Shown in pieces: positions 1-9,506 of a stretch of DNA of 40,487 nucleotides. The translations under genes were made by a program, and so were the position numbers. The notes under the pieces are model-generated. The model was not told the origin of the DNA and searched no databases. It saw nothing but the letters and a program-made list of their open reading frames with translations. The number at the start of each line of letters is the position of its first letter. The first letter of the stretch is position 1. The stretch is from positions 1-40,487 of the forward strand of contig CALFJB010000102.1 of the NCBI GenBank assembly GCA_937877565.1, in the 5' to 3' direction. The DNA is from an uncultured Selenomonadales bacterium (GTDB lineage Bacteria; Bacillota; Negativicutes; Selenomonadales; Selenomonadaceae).

Positions 1-69
1 AGAGCACGCTTGCTAACGCAACCGCGCAAGGCGTTTCTTTTCTTTTTTTCAAAAATGAAAAGAAATGCC
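1..69 (+). repeat. Dispersed repeat, left copy, with hairpin
   Basis: Bases 1-33 match, in inverted orientation, bases about 40370-40402 at the other end of the window; both read AGAGCACGC, then TGCT, ACGC and CCGCGCA in order with a few differences. Bases 30-42 and 57-69 form a hairpin (12 of 13 positions pair, one G-T) with a T/A-rich loop. No gene lies in 1-153 and no convincing promoter for the next gene was seen. The copy at each end suggests a repeat family in this genome. Confidence 0.6.
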
Positions 70-153
70 GTATTAGGTAAAATCAAAATCGAATCTAATG
101 ACATTACCAAATAAAATTTTCAAATTGGTTTTAACTGAAGAAGGTATTTTTGA

Positions 154-732
154 ATGAAAAAATTTTTAGCGGCTTTTTGTTTGGCAGGTTTAATTTTTGG
201 AAATGTTTCAATCGCCAACGCCGAAGATCAAGGCAGCGACGTTAAAAGAAATTGGGAAATTCAGCTTGAATATCTGCGCGGCAATTTGAGCAGTGAAAGA
301 AATATTGACAACTATAACGTTCACGTTTTGCAGAAAATGCACCAACACCGCGCACTTTCATTTTATCGCGGCTTTACTTTTACCCGCGCCACAGGTGATA
401 CAAATCCCAAAGGCCTGGGTATTCATTACGACGGGCAGGGCGTAGGAATTGGAGCGGCGGGAATGTTGCGTTGGGATAGGCACGTTTCCGGCAAACTCTA
501 CGCAAATTGGGATTTTGCCGGTAGTCTGATGTTTTACAATAAGGCTCATCCTTACGACGGACGCGCCTACGGTTTTTTATGGCGTACCGGCCCCAGTTTT
601 ACTTGGAAATATCGCGGCGAAGATTCTTTTACCATCGGTTGTTATATCAGCCACTTTTCAAACGGCTTGAGAAAACACAATCCCGGTTATAATACTTGGG
701 GCGTTTGTTTCGGCTTAAATCACAAATTCTAA
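154..732 (+). CDS. PagL-type lipid A 3-O-deacylase (acyloxyacyl hydrolase)
   Basis: A 192-aa protein with a Sec signal peptide (residues 1-23, cleavage likely after SIANA) followed by an outer-membrane beta-barrel-like chain. The C-terminal block has the PagL family signature H-x-S-N (His167, Ser169, Asn170), then NPG (176-178), and it ends in an aromatic residue (Phe192) as outer-membrane barrels do. PagL enzymes remove the 3-linked acyl chain of lipid A in the outer leaflet. The His and Ser agree with the known catalytic pair; I could not place the catalytic acid with certainty. A purine-rich AAGAAGG lies about 10 bases before the ATG. A terminator follows. The presence of this gene implies that the host makes LPS. 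Confidence 0.8.
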   Translation: MKKFLAAFCLAGLIFGNVSIANAEDQGSDVKRNWEIQLEYLRGNLSSERNIDNYNVHVLQKMHQHRALSFYRGFTFTRATGDTNPKGLGIHYDGQGVGIGAAGMLRWDRHVSGKLYANWDFAGSLMFYNKAHPYDGRAYGFLWRTGPSFTWKYRGEDSFTIGCYISHFSNGLRKHNPGYNTWGVCFGLNHKF

Positions 733-739
733 ATTGTTC

Positions 740-784
740 AAAAAGTAACGAACTCAATAAATTTTAGAGTTTGTTGCTTTTTTG
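740..784 (+). terminator. Rho-independent terminator after the deacylase gene
   Basis: The arms around AAGTAACGAACTC and GAGTTTGTTGCTTT pair with few mismatches across an A/T loop and run into a T stretch. Confidence 0.7.
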
Positions 785-804
785 ATTTTACAGGAGATTG
801 AATT

Positions 805-3800
805 ATGGCTGATACTATTGAACAAAATAAAGTTGTTTCTCTGTTTCAGTTTATCAGCGAATTGAACAAGCTGAAACAAAAGGCGATTTTAAATTACAAA
901 GATTATCCGTATTTTTGGGAAATTTCCAAAATTCCCAACGATCCTGATAATATTAAAATTTATTATCGTGACAGAGTGGACGAAGAAATTTTTGACGCGG
1001 CGACAGATAGCGGCGATGTACTTTTATCTGTACATAAGCCGGAATTTCAGAAATGCCCCGAGCCGGATTTAATTTTTAAAGATTGGCTTAATTTTGGCTG
1101 GGATAATTTCCATAATGCGGCTTCGGTAAAAGATTCAGTTCAATTTGACAAGGCTTTAATTTCATATTTAGAAAATTTTACTGATTCTAAAGAACGTACT
1201 GCAAAATATGAAATTTGGCTTAAGCGTCGTGAAATTTGGGCTGAAAGGCAAAAAATTATTGAGGCAACGCGCAAACTTTTTGATAAAATGTACAGCGTAT
1301 ATTTTGAATTGCAACGTGAATCTGAAACTGAAGAAATTATTGTTACAAACGGTATTCTTTGCGATAGAGATAATCCTGAAATTTATCATCCTGTATTAAC
1401 TCACCGCGTGAAAATTGACTACGACGCCGACAAAAACACGATATTTATTTTGGATACTGCAGTGCCTTCAGAATTTTATTCAACCGCGCTGAATACTTTG
1501 GCAAATGTAAATAGTATCAATGATCTTTTTGAAGAGTTGCAGGAAAATGATTATCACCCGCTAGATCGTAACGCTACGCCAATTTTTTTGAAAAAGCTGG
1601 TACATCAACTAACTTCTGAAAGTATTTTTTCAGAGTCCGGTGTTCCTACAAATTGGAAAAATGATAATCGACTACTGCTTTATATTGAGCCTGTGTATAT
1701 TGTTCGCAAGCGTCCCGACGGCACATTAAAAGCTATTGAGCAAATTATTAAAAATGTACAAGACACGGGCGAAATTCCCGCGCCTATCAGCGATCTTGTC
1801 AGCGGCGGTAAAATTGAAATTTCTGAAGATGTTGACGAAGAATCTATTGAGGAGCAGTTAGCCGCCATTGGTGGCGAAAGTGTAGATATTTTACTTTCAA
1901 AAGAGGCGAACAGAGAACAACTGGAAATTGCACGCAGGATTGAAAATTATAACGCTGTACTTGTGCAAGGTCCGCCCGGTACCGGCAAAACTCACACCAT
2001 TGCAAATCTTATGGGGCATTTTTTGGCGCAAGGTAAAAGCGTACTTGTTACAAGCCATACTACAAAGGCGTTGAGCGTTTTAAAAGAAAAAGTTGCTACA
2101 AATTTGCAAAGTCTTTGTGTTTCAATGCTTGACGATTCAAATTTTGATATGGAGCGTTCGATTGACGGCATTACCGAATATATGTCAAATAATACTGCGC
2201 CTGCGTTGCAAAACGAAATGGCTAAAATTGCGGAGGAAAGAAAATATATAATTCAGAAATTGGCTGATGTTCGCCGCAAAATTTTTCAAATTATTCATCA
2301 AGAATGTAACTGCATTGTTTACAACGGAAAAGATATATTGCCTTCGCAAGCGGCTAAATTCGTTGCAGATAACGCCGAAAATCTTTCATACATTCCCGGC
2401 AAAGTCAGACTTCGCACGCCGTTACCTTTAACCTTTGCCCAATTAACAGATTTATACCGCAGCAATGAAAGTTTATCTGCTGAAGATGAAATGGAACTTG
2501 CAAATAATTTGCCGTCGCCTGAACAGATTCTGCGACCTGATGAATTTTCTTTAACGTGGAAAAATTTTTTAAACGCGCAAAATAAAATTAAAACTATTAC
2601 AACTCAAAATAATTGGGAAATAGACACGGGAAAAAATTTTGTTCGTATCGAAGGCAAATTTAGTAAATTTTCTGCTGAACTTCCAAATTCTGAAAATGTT
2701 CAAGATTTAATGAATTATGTACAGACTTTTGAAAAAATTGAACAATGGATGAAAGTTGCCGCCGTCGCCGGTAAGAAAGGCGGTAAATCCCGTGAATTGT
2801 GGGAAATTTTGATTAACCAAATTCAAAAAGCGAATGATTATGCTGAAAAAATTATGGCTGAACAATTTGGCGTAGAAATTCAATTTTTGGATTCAGATAT
2901 TGGCGTTCATAAATCTGTATTTGAAGAAATGCACGAAATTTTTTCAGATAGTGGAAAAATCAGTTGGTTTAAAAAATTTTTCAATAAAAAATATGATATT
3001 GCATTAGAAACCGTCACAATCGACGGCAAACAGGCAAATTCAGCCAAAGACTGCGAAATTATATTGCATTGCATTGAATTGAATGAAATTCGCAGTCAGT
3101 GCGCTAAATATTGGGATAATTTGTTATCTGTTAATGGCGTTCCGAAATTTTTTGAGTTGGATACAGAAAATCAAGAAAATATTGCAATTAAATGGATTCC
3201 GCAAATCCAGAAATATCTTAATTGGTATCAGGACGCCTATAAAACTTTGTTGGATAAACTTAACGCGGTAAATTTGCCTGCAGATATTATCTTTGAAAAA
3301 AATTCGCTGGATTCTGATATTGATGAAATTGAAAAAATTTTTTCTGCGATTGAAAATATTATCCCGTCAATCTGTAATATTTTTATGGCGGCGATTTACG
3401 CGGAAAATTATTCTGCAAAAATAAACGAAACAAAATCTATCCTAAGCAATGGCAAGCGTGTAAACAGTAAAACTTGCCGTGCAATTCTTTCAGCTATTGA
3501 GCAGGGCGATATTAACGCTTATTCAGAAACTTTTGCTGAATTAAAACGAATGTATGAAAAATATTCACTGCAAAAAAATCGCGCAGATTTATTAAAAACG
3601 CTTGAGCCGGTTGCTCCACAATGGGCGGCGGCAATTCGTAACCGCGTCGGTATTCACGGAAATTTTACCGTCCCCAATGATATTGAAGACGCTTGGAAGT
3701 GGAAACAATTTTGCGGAATGGTTGAAGAAATTACAGAAAAACCTTTCGCCGAATTGCAAGCAGATAGTTTACGCCTAAGCAAAGAATATCGAAAAATAAC

Positions 3801-5523
3801 CGCGCTTTACGCTGAAAAATGCAGCTGGTATCATTTACTTAAACGAACTTCAACAGATAAAGATATGCAACAGGCTTTACAAGGCTGGAAACAGACAGTT
3901 AAAAAAATTGGCAAAGGTACGGGCAAACAAGCTCCAAAACATAAAGCAAGGGCGCGGGAATTGATGACTAAATGTCAAAAAGCCGTCCCCGCGTGGATTA
4001 TGCCAATAAATCGTGCGTTGGAAAGTTTAAATCCAAAAGAAAATCGTTTCGACGTTGTAATTATTGACGAGGCTAGCCAATCAGATATTTCTTCACTTGC
4101 GATTTTATATATGGGCAAAAAGTTAATTATTGTCGGCGACGATAAACAAGTTAGCCCAATGGCGGTCGGTGTTGAATCTGACAAAATGAGCGCGTTGCAA
4201 CAAATGTACATTAAAGATAAAATCCCTAACTTTCATTTGTACGATTCCCAAACTTCAATTTATGACATTGCGGCAACAACTTTTCAGCCGCTGATGTTAC
4301 GGGAGCATTTTCGTTGCGTCCCTGAAATTATTGGGTTCAGTAATATGCTTTCTTACAATTACAAAATTAAGCCGTTGCGTGAGGCGGGCAGTAGCGCGTT
4401 ACTTCCTGCGGTTATAAATTATCGTGTAGCTGACGGCAAACGCGAAGGCAAATTAAAAACTAATCCAAACGAGGCGCGGGCGATTGTTGCAATTATGAAA
4501 GCTTGTATGGAGCAGCCGGAATACGCTCAAAAAAGTTTCGGCGTTATTTCTCTGTTAGGCGACGAAGGCGGGCAAGTCAAACTTATTTCAAATCTTATTG
4601 AACAAGAAATTGCTCCAAAAGAAATAAAGCAAAGAAAAATTCTCTGCGGCAATTCTGCGAATTTTCAAGGCGATGAACGCGACGTTATTTTCTTGAGTAT
4701 GGTAGACAGCGGCGAAGATGACGGACCAATACGAATGATGAATTTTGGAATAGAAGATGCGAACAGAAAACGTTATAATGTTGCTGTAAGCCGTGCAAGA
4801 GATCAAATTTGGGTTGTAAATTCATTGGACGCGGCAAACGATTTAAAACCCGGCGATATTCGCAAAATTTTAATTGATTATTCTATAAATCCACATTCAG
4901 CAGAAATTGAACATTCAAAAATTGAAGAACAGGCAGAATCGCCCTTTGAGGCGGAAGTAGCTAAAAATCTTGTTGACAGAGGCTATCACATTGTACAGCA
5001 ATGGAAAGTTGGGGCTTATCGCTTAGATATGGTTGCTGTGTGTGGTAAAAATACGGTTGCCATTGAATGTGACGGCGAACGCTGGCACAACGGCGAAAGT
5101 AAAATTCGTGAAGATATGGAACGTCAAACAATTTTGGAACGTATCGGCTGGAGGTTTATTCGTATTCGTGGCAGTGAATATTATCGAAATAGCGAAAAAA
5201 CTATGGCGCGTGTAATTTCGGAACTCTCTAAATTTGGAATTGAACCTGAAGAAAGCGACGTTACTATTTCTGAAGATAGAGAAACTGAACTTTTAAACCG
5301 CGTTAAAAATCGTGCCGCAATTATAATGAACGAAGATAATAATTTTCCGCCGGAAAATTTTGCTGAAACTGTTGAATTTGCATTAAATTCAAAAAGTATT
5401 TTTTCGGATAATAATTTTTCAACTCCAATAAAATCAACTGCTACAGAAAAATCTGATTCAAAAGAAATGACGAGAAATTTATATCCCGTAACGGTTATTC
5501 AAATTCCAAAAAGGCGGCGGTAA
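805..5523 (+). CDS. SF1 helicase fused to a C-terminal Vsr/DUF559-like nuclease
   Basis: A 1572-aa protein. Superfamily 1 helicase motifs seen in order are Walker A GPPGTGKT (389-396), the motif II block VVIIDEAS (DEAS 1088-1091), LREHFRC, a NFQGDERDVIF block, and motif VI YNVAVSRAR (1324-1332). The long insert between Walker A and motif II is mostly helical, as in UPF1-like AAA_11/AAA_12 proteins. Residues about 1379-1480 match the MTES_1575/DUF559 type of PD-(D/E)XK nuclease: SPFEAEV, RLDMV (Asp1408), IECDG (Glu1421, Asp1423), then RQTILERIGWRFIRI. Such helicase-nuclease giants are typical of single-gene anti-phage defence (Hhe and relatives); the defence role is inferred. SD AGGAG lies 8 bases before the ATG. 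There are no obvious partner genes. Confidence 0.85.
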   Translation: MADTIEQNKVVSLFQFISELNKLKQKAILNYKDYPYFWEISKIPNDPDNIKIYYRDRVDEEIFDAATDSGDVLLSVHKPEFQKCPEPDLIFKDWLNFGWDNFHNAASVKDSVQFDKALISYLENFTDSKERTAKYEIWLKRREIWAERQKIIEATRKLFDKMYSVYFELQRESETEEIIVTNGILCDRDNPEIYHPVLTHRVKIDYDADKNTIFILDTAVPSEFYSTALNTLANVNSINDLFEELQENDYHPLDRNATPIFLKKLVHQLTSESIFSESGVPTNWKNDNRLLLYIEPVYIVRKRPDGTLKAIEQIIKNVQDTGEIPAPISDLVSGGKIEISEDVDEESIEEQLAAIGGESVDILLSKEANREQLEIARRIENYNAVLVQGPPGTGKTHTIANLMGHFLAQGKSVLVTSHTTKALSVLKEKVATNLQSLCVSMLDDSNFDMERSIDGITEYMSNNTAPALQNEMAKIAEERKYIIQKLADVRRKIFQIIHQECNCIVYNGKDILPSQAAKFVADNAENLSYIPGKVRLRTPLPLTFAQLTDLYRSNESLSAEDEMELANNLPSPEQILRPDEFSLTWKNFLNAQNKIKTITTQNNWEIDTGKNFVRIEGKFSKFSAELPNSENVQDLMNYVQTFEKIEQWMKVAAVAGKKGGKSRELWEILINQIQKANDYAEKIMAEQFGVEIQFLDSDIGVHKSVFEEMHEIFSDSGKISWFKKFFNKKYDIALETVTIDGKQANSAKDCEIILHCIELNEIRSQCAKYWDNLLSVNGVPKFFELDTENQENIAIKWIPQIQKYLNWYQDAYKTLLDKLNAVNLPADIIFEKNSLDSDIDEIEKIFSAIENIIPSICNIFMAAIYAENYSAKINETKSILSNGKRVNSKTCRAILSAIEQGDINAYSETFAELKRMYEKYSLQKNRADLLKTLEPVAPQWAAAIRNRVGIHGNFTVPNDIEDAWKWKQFCGMVEEITEKPFAELQADSLRLSKEYRKITALYAEKCSWYHLLKRTSTDKDMQQALQGWKQTVKKIGKGTGKQAPKHKARARELMTKCQKAVPAWIMPINRALESLNPKENRFDVVIIDEASQSDISSLAILYMGKKLIIVGDDKQVSPMAVGVESDKMSALQQMYIKDKIPNFHLYDSQTSIYDIAATTFQPLMLREHFRCVPEIIGFSNMLSYNYKIKPLREAGSSALLPAVINYRVADGKREGKLKTNPNEARAIVAIMKACMEQPEYAQKSFGVISLLGDEGGQVKLISNLIEQEIAPKEIKQRKILCGNSANFQGDERDVIFLSMVDSGEDDGPIRMMNFGIEDANRKRYNVAVSRARDQIWVVNSLDAANDLKPGDIRKILIDYSINPHSAEIEHSKIEEQAESPFEAEVAKNLVDRGYHIVQQWKVGAYRLDMVAVCGKNTVAIECDGERWHNGESKIREDMERQTILERIGWRFIRIRGSEYYRNSEKTMARVISELSKFGIEPEESDVTISEDRETELLNRVKNRAAIIMNEDNNFPPENFAETVEFALNSKSIFSDNNFSTPIKSTATEKSDSKEMTRNLYPVTVIQIPKRRR

Positions 5524-5584
5524 AGCTACCAAACATAAAGATGCTTGGTGGGCAAAATAAATTTTTGACAAGGAGCAAATTTTT

Positions 5585-6316
5585 ATGACTGATGAAGATA
5601 TTGTAATTGGGCGCAATTCCGTTACCGAAACTTTGAAGGCGGGGCGCAGTGTCAATAAAATTTTCGTAGCGAACGGCAGTAACAATCAAAAAATTATTGA
5701 GCTTGCGAAAAACGCGGGAATTGTGATTGAATTTGTGGAGCGTTCAAAACTTGATAAAATGTGCGGCGGCAAAAATCATCAAGGCGTTATCGCGCAGGTT
5801 GCCGCAATTCAATATTCGACGATTGAAGAAATTTTGGAAATTGCCGCGTCGAAGAATGAGCCGCCATTTATAATTTTACTGGACGAATTGGAAGACCCGC
5901 ATAATTTCGGCGCAATTTTACGCACGGCGGACGCGGTGGGCGTTCACGGCGTCATAATTCAAAAGCGGCGCAGTGTTTCATTAAATTCAACCGTTGCGAA
6001 AACTTCAGCCGGTGCAATGGAATATGTGAAAGTCGCACAGGTTACCAACGTTGCACAAACTCTAAAAAAATTGCACGAATTGGATTTAAAAATTGTCGGC
6101 GGCGATATGGACGGCGAAAATTTTTTCAGCGCAGATTTAAGCGGCGGAATTGTTTTAATTGTCGGCAACGAAGGCAAAGGTATTCGCCGCCTGACTAAAG
6201 AAAATTGCGATTTACTTGTTAAAATTCCAATGGTCGGAAAAATAAATTCGCTTAACGCTTCAGTTGCGGGCGCGGTTTTAATGTACGAAGTTTTCAGACA
6301 GCGAAAACTTTTATAA
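5585..6316 (+). CDS. rlmB: 23S rRNA (guanosine-2'-O-)-methyltransferase RlmB
   Basis: A 243-aa SPOUT/TrmH-family enzyme that methylates the 2'-hydroxyl of a guanosine in the peptidyl-transferase region of 23S rRNA using S-adenosylmethionine. The N-terminal substrate-binding domain begins VIGRNSVTE (about 7-76). The three knot motifs are all visible: LDELEDPHNFGAILRTADA (99-117), IVLIVGNEGKGIRRL (189-203) and IPMVGKINSLNASVAGAVL (214-232). Length is normal for the family. SD AAGGAG precedes the ATG. In Firmicutes rlmB usually sits beside cysS or mrnC; that context is absent here. Confidence 0.93.
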   Translation: MTDEDIVIGRNSVTETLKAGRSVNKIFVANGSNNQKIIELAKNAGIVIEFVERSKLDKMCGGKNHQGVIAQVAAIQYSTIEEILEIAASKNEPPFIILLDELEDPHNFGAILRTADAVGVHGVIIQKRRSVSLNSTVAKTSAGAMEYVKVAQVTNVAQTLKKLHELDLKIVGGDMDGENFFSADLSGGIVLIVGNEGKGIRRLTKENCDLLVKIPMVGKINSLNASVAGAVLMYEVFRQRKLL

Positions 6317-6317
6317 A

Positions 6318-6346
6318 TTGACAAGGGCGGCGGTAGAGTCTATAAT
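6318..6346 (+). promoter_or_regulatory. Consensus vegetative promoter for the 6425-leuS operon
   Basis: TTGACA (6318-6323), 17-bp spacer, TATAAT (6341-6346): a perfect match to the housekeeping consensus, directly after the rlmB stop codon. Confidence 0.85.
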
Positions 6347-6424
6347 TTTTTGGTATTCTATGACTTTACGCCGTTAATTTTTTGTAACGTGAAAATTTAA
6401 TTGCTTAGTTTGGAGGTAATTGAA

Positions 6425-6673
6425 TTGGGCAAAAAAAATCATGTTATGTTATTGGTAACAATATTTTGGATGTTGGCGGCTGTTATCAGCGGCAACATTT
6501 ATCAACGCGCCGTCGATATGGCGTTGGCTGTTTCTTGCTTAGTAATGTATATTCCAAAACATTTTTCGGCAACTGCAACGCAAAAAATGTGGCTGAATCG
6601 TTTTAATATTTTTGCAATGGCAACGGCGGCGGTATTTTTAATTTTGGAAATTTATTATATGTTTTTCGCTTAA
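6425..6673 (+). CDS. Small membrane protein, three predicted helices
   Basis: An 82-aa protein of unknown function. I chose the TTG at 6425 because GGAGGT (6412-6417) lies 7 bases upstream; the earlier in-frame TTG at 6401 has no ribosome site and lies before it. Hydrophobic stretches at about residues 7-26, 29-43 and 60-80 would cross the membrane, with a short basic start (MGKKNH). It is the first gene behind a consensus promoter and is followed after 16 bases by another small membrane protein and then leuS. No family is recognised. Confidence 0.7.
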   Translation: MGKKNHVMLLVTIFWMLAAVISGNIYQRAVDMALAVSCLVMYIPKHFSATATQKMWLNRFNIFAMATAAVFLILEIYYMFFA

Positions 6674-6689
6674 TTTGAAGGTGGGCTGA

Positions 6690-6944
6690 TTGAACAAACA
6701 ACAAGAGGCACTGGCACTGTTGCTTATAAAAGGAAAATTTCTTATTATTATCGTCGTGATTTTATTCTTAACAGGAAATTATAGCAAGCTTATCGCATTT
6801 TTTTTATCAATTATCCTGATGATTTTAATGATGATTTTAATCAGGGCTTTTCCGAAAGTTTTTGAAGACGAAGTAGTTTGTACGATAGCTGGTTTGATTT
6901 TTGGAGGATTATTATACAAATTTATTAAATTTATTTTATTTTAA
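6690..6944 (+). CDS. Small hydrophobic membrane protein
   Basis: An 84-aa protein of unknown function starting at a TTG with GAAGGTGGG about 5-10 bases upstream. It has an extremely hydrophobic composition, with membrane segments at about 16-30, 33-52 and 64-83, and a short polar link RAFPKVFEDEVV between the second and third. It is 16 bases after the preceding membrane protein gene and 17 bases before leuS, so very likely co-transcribed. No family is recognised. Confidence 0.65.
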   Translation: MNKQQEALALLLIKGKFLIIIVVILFLTGNYSKLIAFFLSIILMILMMILIRAFPKVFEDEVVCTIAGLIFGGLLYKFIKFILF

Positions 6945-6961
6945 TTGGGAGGTAAATTTTT

Positions 6962-9430
6962 TTGGAAAAATATAATCCACAGGAAATTGAAAGTAAATGG
7001 CAGAAAGTTTGGGACGCGCCAAACTATTACAAAACTGATATTGATAACACTAAGCCGAAATATTACGCGCTTGAAATGTTCCCGTATCCTTCAGGAAATT
7101 TGCACATGGGACACGTCAGAAATTATTCAATCGGCGACGTTGTTGCGCGTTATCGCACAATGGCGGGATTTAACGTACTTCATCCAATGGGCTTTGATGC
7201 CTTCGGTATGCCTGCAGAAAACGCGGCAATTTCTCACGGCGTCAAGCCCGGCGATTGGACTTTCAAAAATATTAAAAATATGATTCGTCAACAAAAACAA
7301 ATGGGGCTTGCCTACGATTGGGATCGTGAAGTTGAAACTTGCCGCGCAGATTATTACCGTTGGACGCAATGGCTTTTTGAACTTTTTTACAAGCGCGGCT
7401 TGGCTTACAAAAAAGAGGCGTCTGTAAATTGGTGCGATACTTGCGGCACGGTTTTAGCGAATGAGCAAGTTATTGACGGCAAATGTTGGCGTTGCGATAA
7501 CGAAGTACACAAAAAGAATTTGGCGCAGTGGTTTTTCAAAATTACAGACTACGCGGACGAACTTTTAAAAGACTTGGAAAAACTTAAAGGTTGGCCTGAA
7601 CGTGTAAAAATTATGCAGGAAAATTGGATTGGACGCAGTGAAGGCGCGGAATTTTCGCTTGACGTTGTAGGATTCGACGAAAAAATTTCTGTCTACACTA
7701 CCCGCCCTGATACTATTTTTGGTATAACTTTTATGGCGTTGGCGGTTGAGCATCCGCTGATTGAAAAATTTATCGCAGGACAGCCAAACGAAAACGAAAT
7801 TAGAGAATTTATAAAAACTACGCGCAATATGAGCGATATGGAGCGCACGTCTTCAGAATCCGAAAAGCGCGGAATTTTCACGGGCGTTTATTGCGTTAAT
7901 CCCGTCAACGGGCGCAAAGTTCCAATTTGGATAACTAATTACGTTTTGTTTGAATACGGCACGGGCGCAGTTATGGGCGTTCCAACTCACGACGAGCGCG
8001 ACTGGATGTTTGCAACCAAATACAATCTTGAAAAAATTTTGGTTATCGACAATCCCAACAAGCCGCTGAAAATTTCTGAAATGGATAACGCCTACATTGA
8101 ACCCGGCGTAATGATAAACTCCGGCGAATTTGACGGAATGGAAAACGAAAAGGCGAAGGGCGCAATTATTGATTGGCTTGAAAATAAAAAAATCGGTACG
8201 CGCAAAGTTAATTACAAACTGCGCGATTGGTTAATTTCTCGTCAAAGATATTGGGGCGCACCAATTCCCGTTATTTACTGCGATAAATGCGGCGAAGTTT
8301 TAGTACCTGAAGAAGATTTGCCTGTTTTACTTCCTGACGACGTGGAATTTAAACAGGGCGCACTTAGTCCGCTTTCAACCAGTAAAAAATTTAACGATGT
8401 CAAATGTCCAAAATGCGGCGGACACGCGCACCGTGAGACTGATACGATGGATACTTTCATTTGTTCGAGTTGGTACTATTTGAGGTACGCCGACCCGCAC
8501 AACGATAAAAAACCTTTTGACAGCGACAAAGTAAATTATTGGAATCCCGTTGATCAGTACATTGGCGGAATTGAGCATGCAGTTTTGCATTTGCTTTACT
8601 CCAGATTTTTTACAAAAGTTTTGCGCGACGCCGGAATGTTGAATTACGACGAGCCATTTACAAATTTGCTTACTCAAGGAATGGTTATCAAAGACGGCGC
8701 GAAAATGTCAAAGTCTTTGGGAAATGTTGTATCGCCGGAAGAAATTATTGAGAAATACGGCGCAGATACTGCCCGCCTGTTTATTTTATTCGCCGCGCCT
8801 GTCGAACGTGATTTAGACTGGAGCGATCAAGGCGTTGAAGGGTCTTACAGATTTTTGAACAGAGTTTGGCGTATTTTGGGAATTTTTGAAAACGCAATTA
8901 AAAAAGGCGCGGAAAATTACGACGTTGCCACTTTGACTGACGAAGAAAAAAATTTGCGCCGCGTCCTTCACAAAACTATCAAAAAAGTTACCGAAGATAT
9001 TCACGACCGCTTTGCATTCAACACGGCGATTAGTGCGTTAATGGAATTGGTAAACTCCGCGCACAATTTCCAAGACAAAGAAATTAACGCTAACCTTGCT
9101 AGAGAATTTGCGAAAAGTCTTTTGATATTGCTTGCGCCGTTCGTGCCGCACATTTCAGCCGAATTGTGGAGTAAATTTTTTGAAGGCGACGTACATAAAC
9201 AAAGTTGGATAAAATTTGACGCCGCCGCCATTGCTGAAGACGAAGTTGAAATTGTTGTGCAGATTAACGGCAAAGTCCGCGAACATATCAAAGTTGCAAA
9301 CAATCTTGATAAATCTGAACTTGAAAAACTTGCTCCAACTCTGCCGCGTATTCAAGAATTGATTGGCGATAAAAAAATTGTTAAAATTATTGCCGTTCCA
9401 AACAAATTGATTAACATTGTAATTAAATAA
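6962..9430 (+). CDS. leuS: Leucyl-tRNA synthetase
   Basis: An 822-aa class Ia aminoacyl-tRNA synthetase that charges tRNA-Leu. The HIGH signature appears as HMGH (48-51) in YPSGNLHMGHVRNYSIGD, and KMSKS at 581-585. The CP1 editing domain contains the family sequence TTRPDTIFG. Zinc-ribbon-like cysteine pairs occur as CDTCG with CWRC, and CDKCG with CPKCG. The C-terminal anticodon-binding region ends with VQINGKVREHI and a KIIAVPNKL-like tail, as in bacterial LeuRS. The start is a TTG with GGGAGGT 8 bases upstream. It is the third gene of the operon started by the promoter at 6318. Both catalytic signatures are intact. Confidence 0.97.
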   Translation: MEKYNPQEIESKWQKVWDAPNYYKTDIDNTKPKYYALEMFPYPSGNLHMGHVRNYSIGDVVARYRTMAGFNVLHPMGFDAFGMPAENAAISHGVKPGDWTFKNIKNMIRQQKQMGLAYDWDREVETCRADYYRWTQWLFELFYKRGLAYKKEASVNWCDTCGTVLANEQVIDGKCWRCDNEVHKKNLAQWFFKITDYADELLKDLEKLKGWPERVKIMQENWIGRSEGAEFSLDVVGFDEKISVYTTRPDTIFGITFMALAVEHPLIEKFIAGQPNENEIREFIKTTRNMSDMERTSSESEKRGIFTGVYCVNPVNGRKVPIWITNYVLFEYGTGAVMGVPTHDERDWMFATKYNLEKILVIDNPNKPLKISEMDNAYIEPGVMINSGEFDGMENEKAKGAIIDWLENKKIGTRKVNYKLRDWLISRQRYWGAPIPVIYCDKCGEVLVPEEDLPVLLPDDVEFKQGALSPLSTSKKFNDVKCPKCGGHAHRETDTMDTFICSSWYYLRYADPHNDKKPFDSDKVNYWNPVDQYIGGIEHAVLHLLYSRFFTKVLRDAGMLNYDEPFTNLLTQGMVIKDGAKMSKSLGNVVSPEEIIEKYGADTARLFILFAAPVERDLDWSDQGVEGSYRFLNRVWRILGIFENAIKKGAENYDVATLTDEEKNLRRVLHKTIKKVTEDIHDRFAFNTAISALMELVNSAHNFQDKEINANLAREFAKSLLILLAPFVPHISAELWSKFFEGDVHKQSWIKFDAAAIAEDEVEIVVQINGKVREHIKVANNLDKSELEKLAPTLPRIQELIGDKKIVKIIAVPNKLINIVIK

Positions 9431-9431
9431 T

Positions 9432-9460
9432 TTGATTAGTTATAAAAAAATTGTTAAAAT
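9432..9460 (+). promoter_or_regulatory. Probable promoter of the PAS/histidine kinase genes
   Basis: TTGATT (9432-9437), 17-bp spacer, TAAAAT (9455-9460), located directly after the leuS stop codon and about 45 bases before the PAS protein start. Confidence 0.6.
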
Positions 9461-9506
9461 TACCGCTATAAAATGTTAAAAAATATTTTCAAGAGAGGTG
9501 CTAAAA

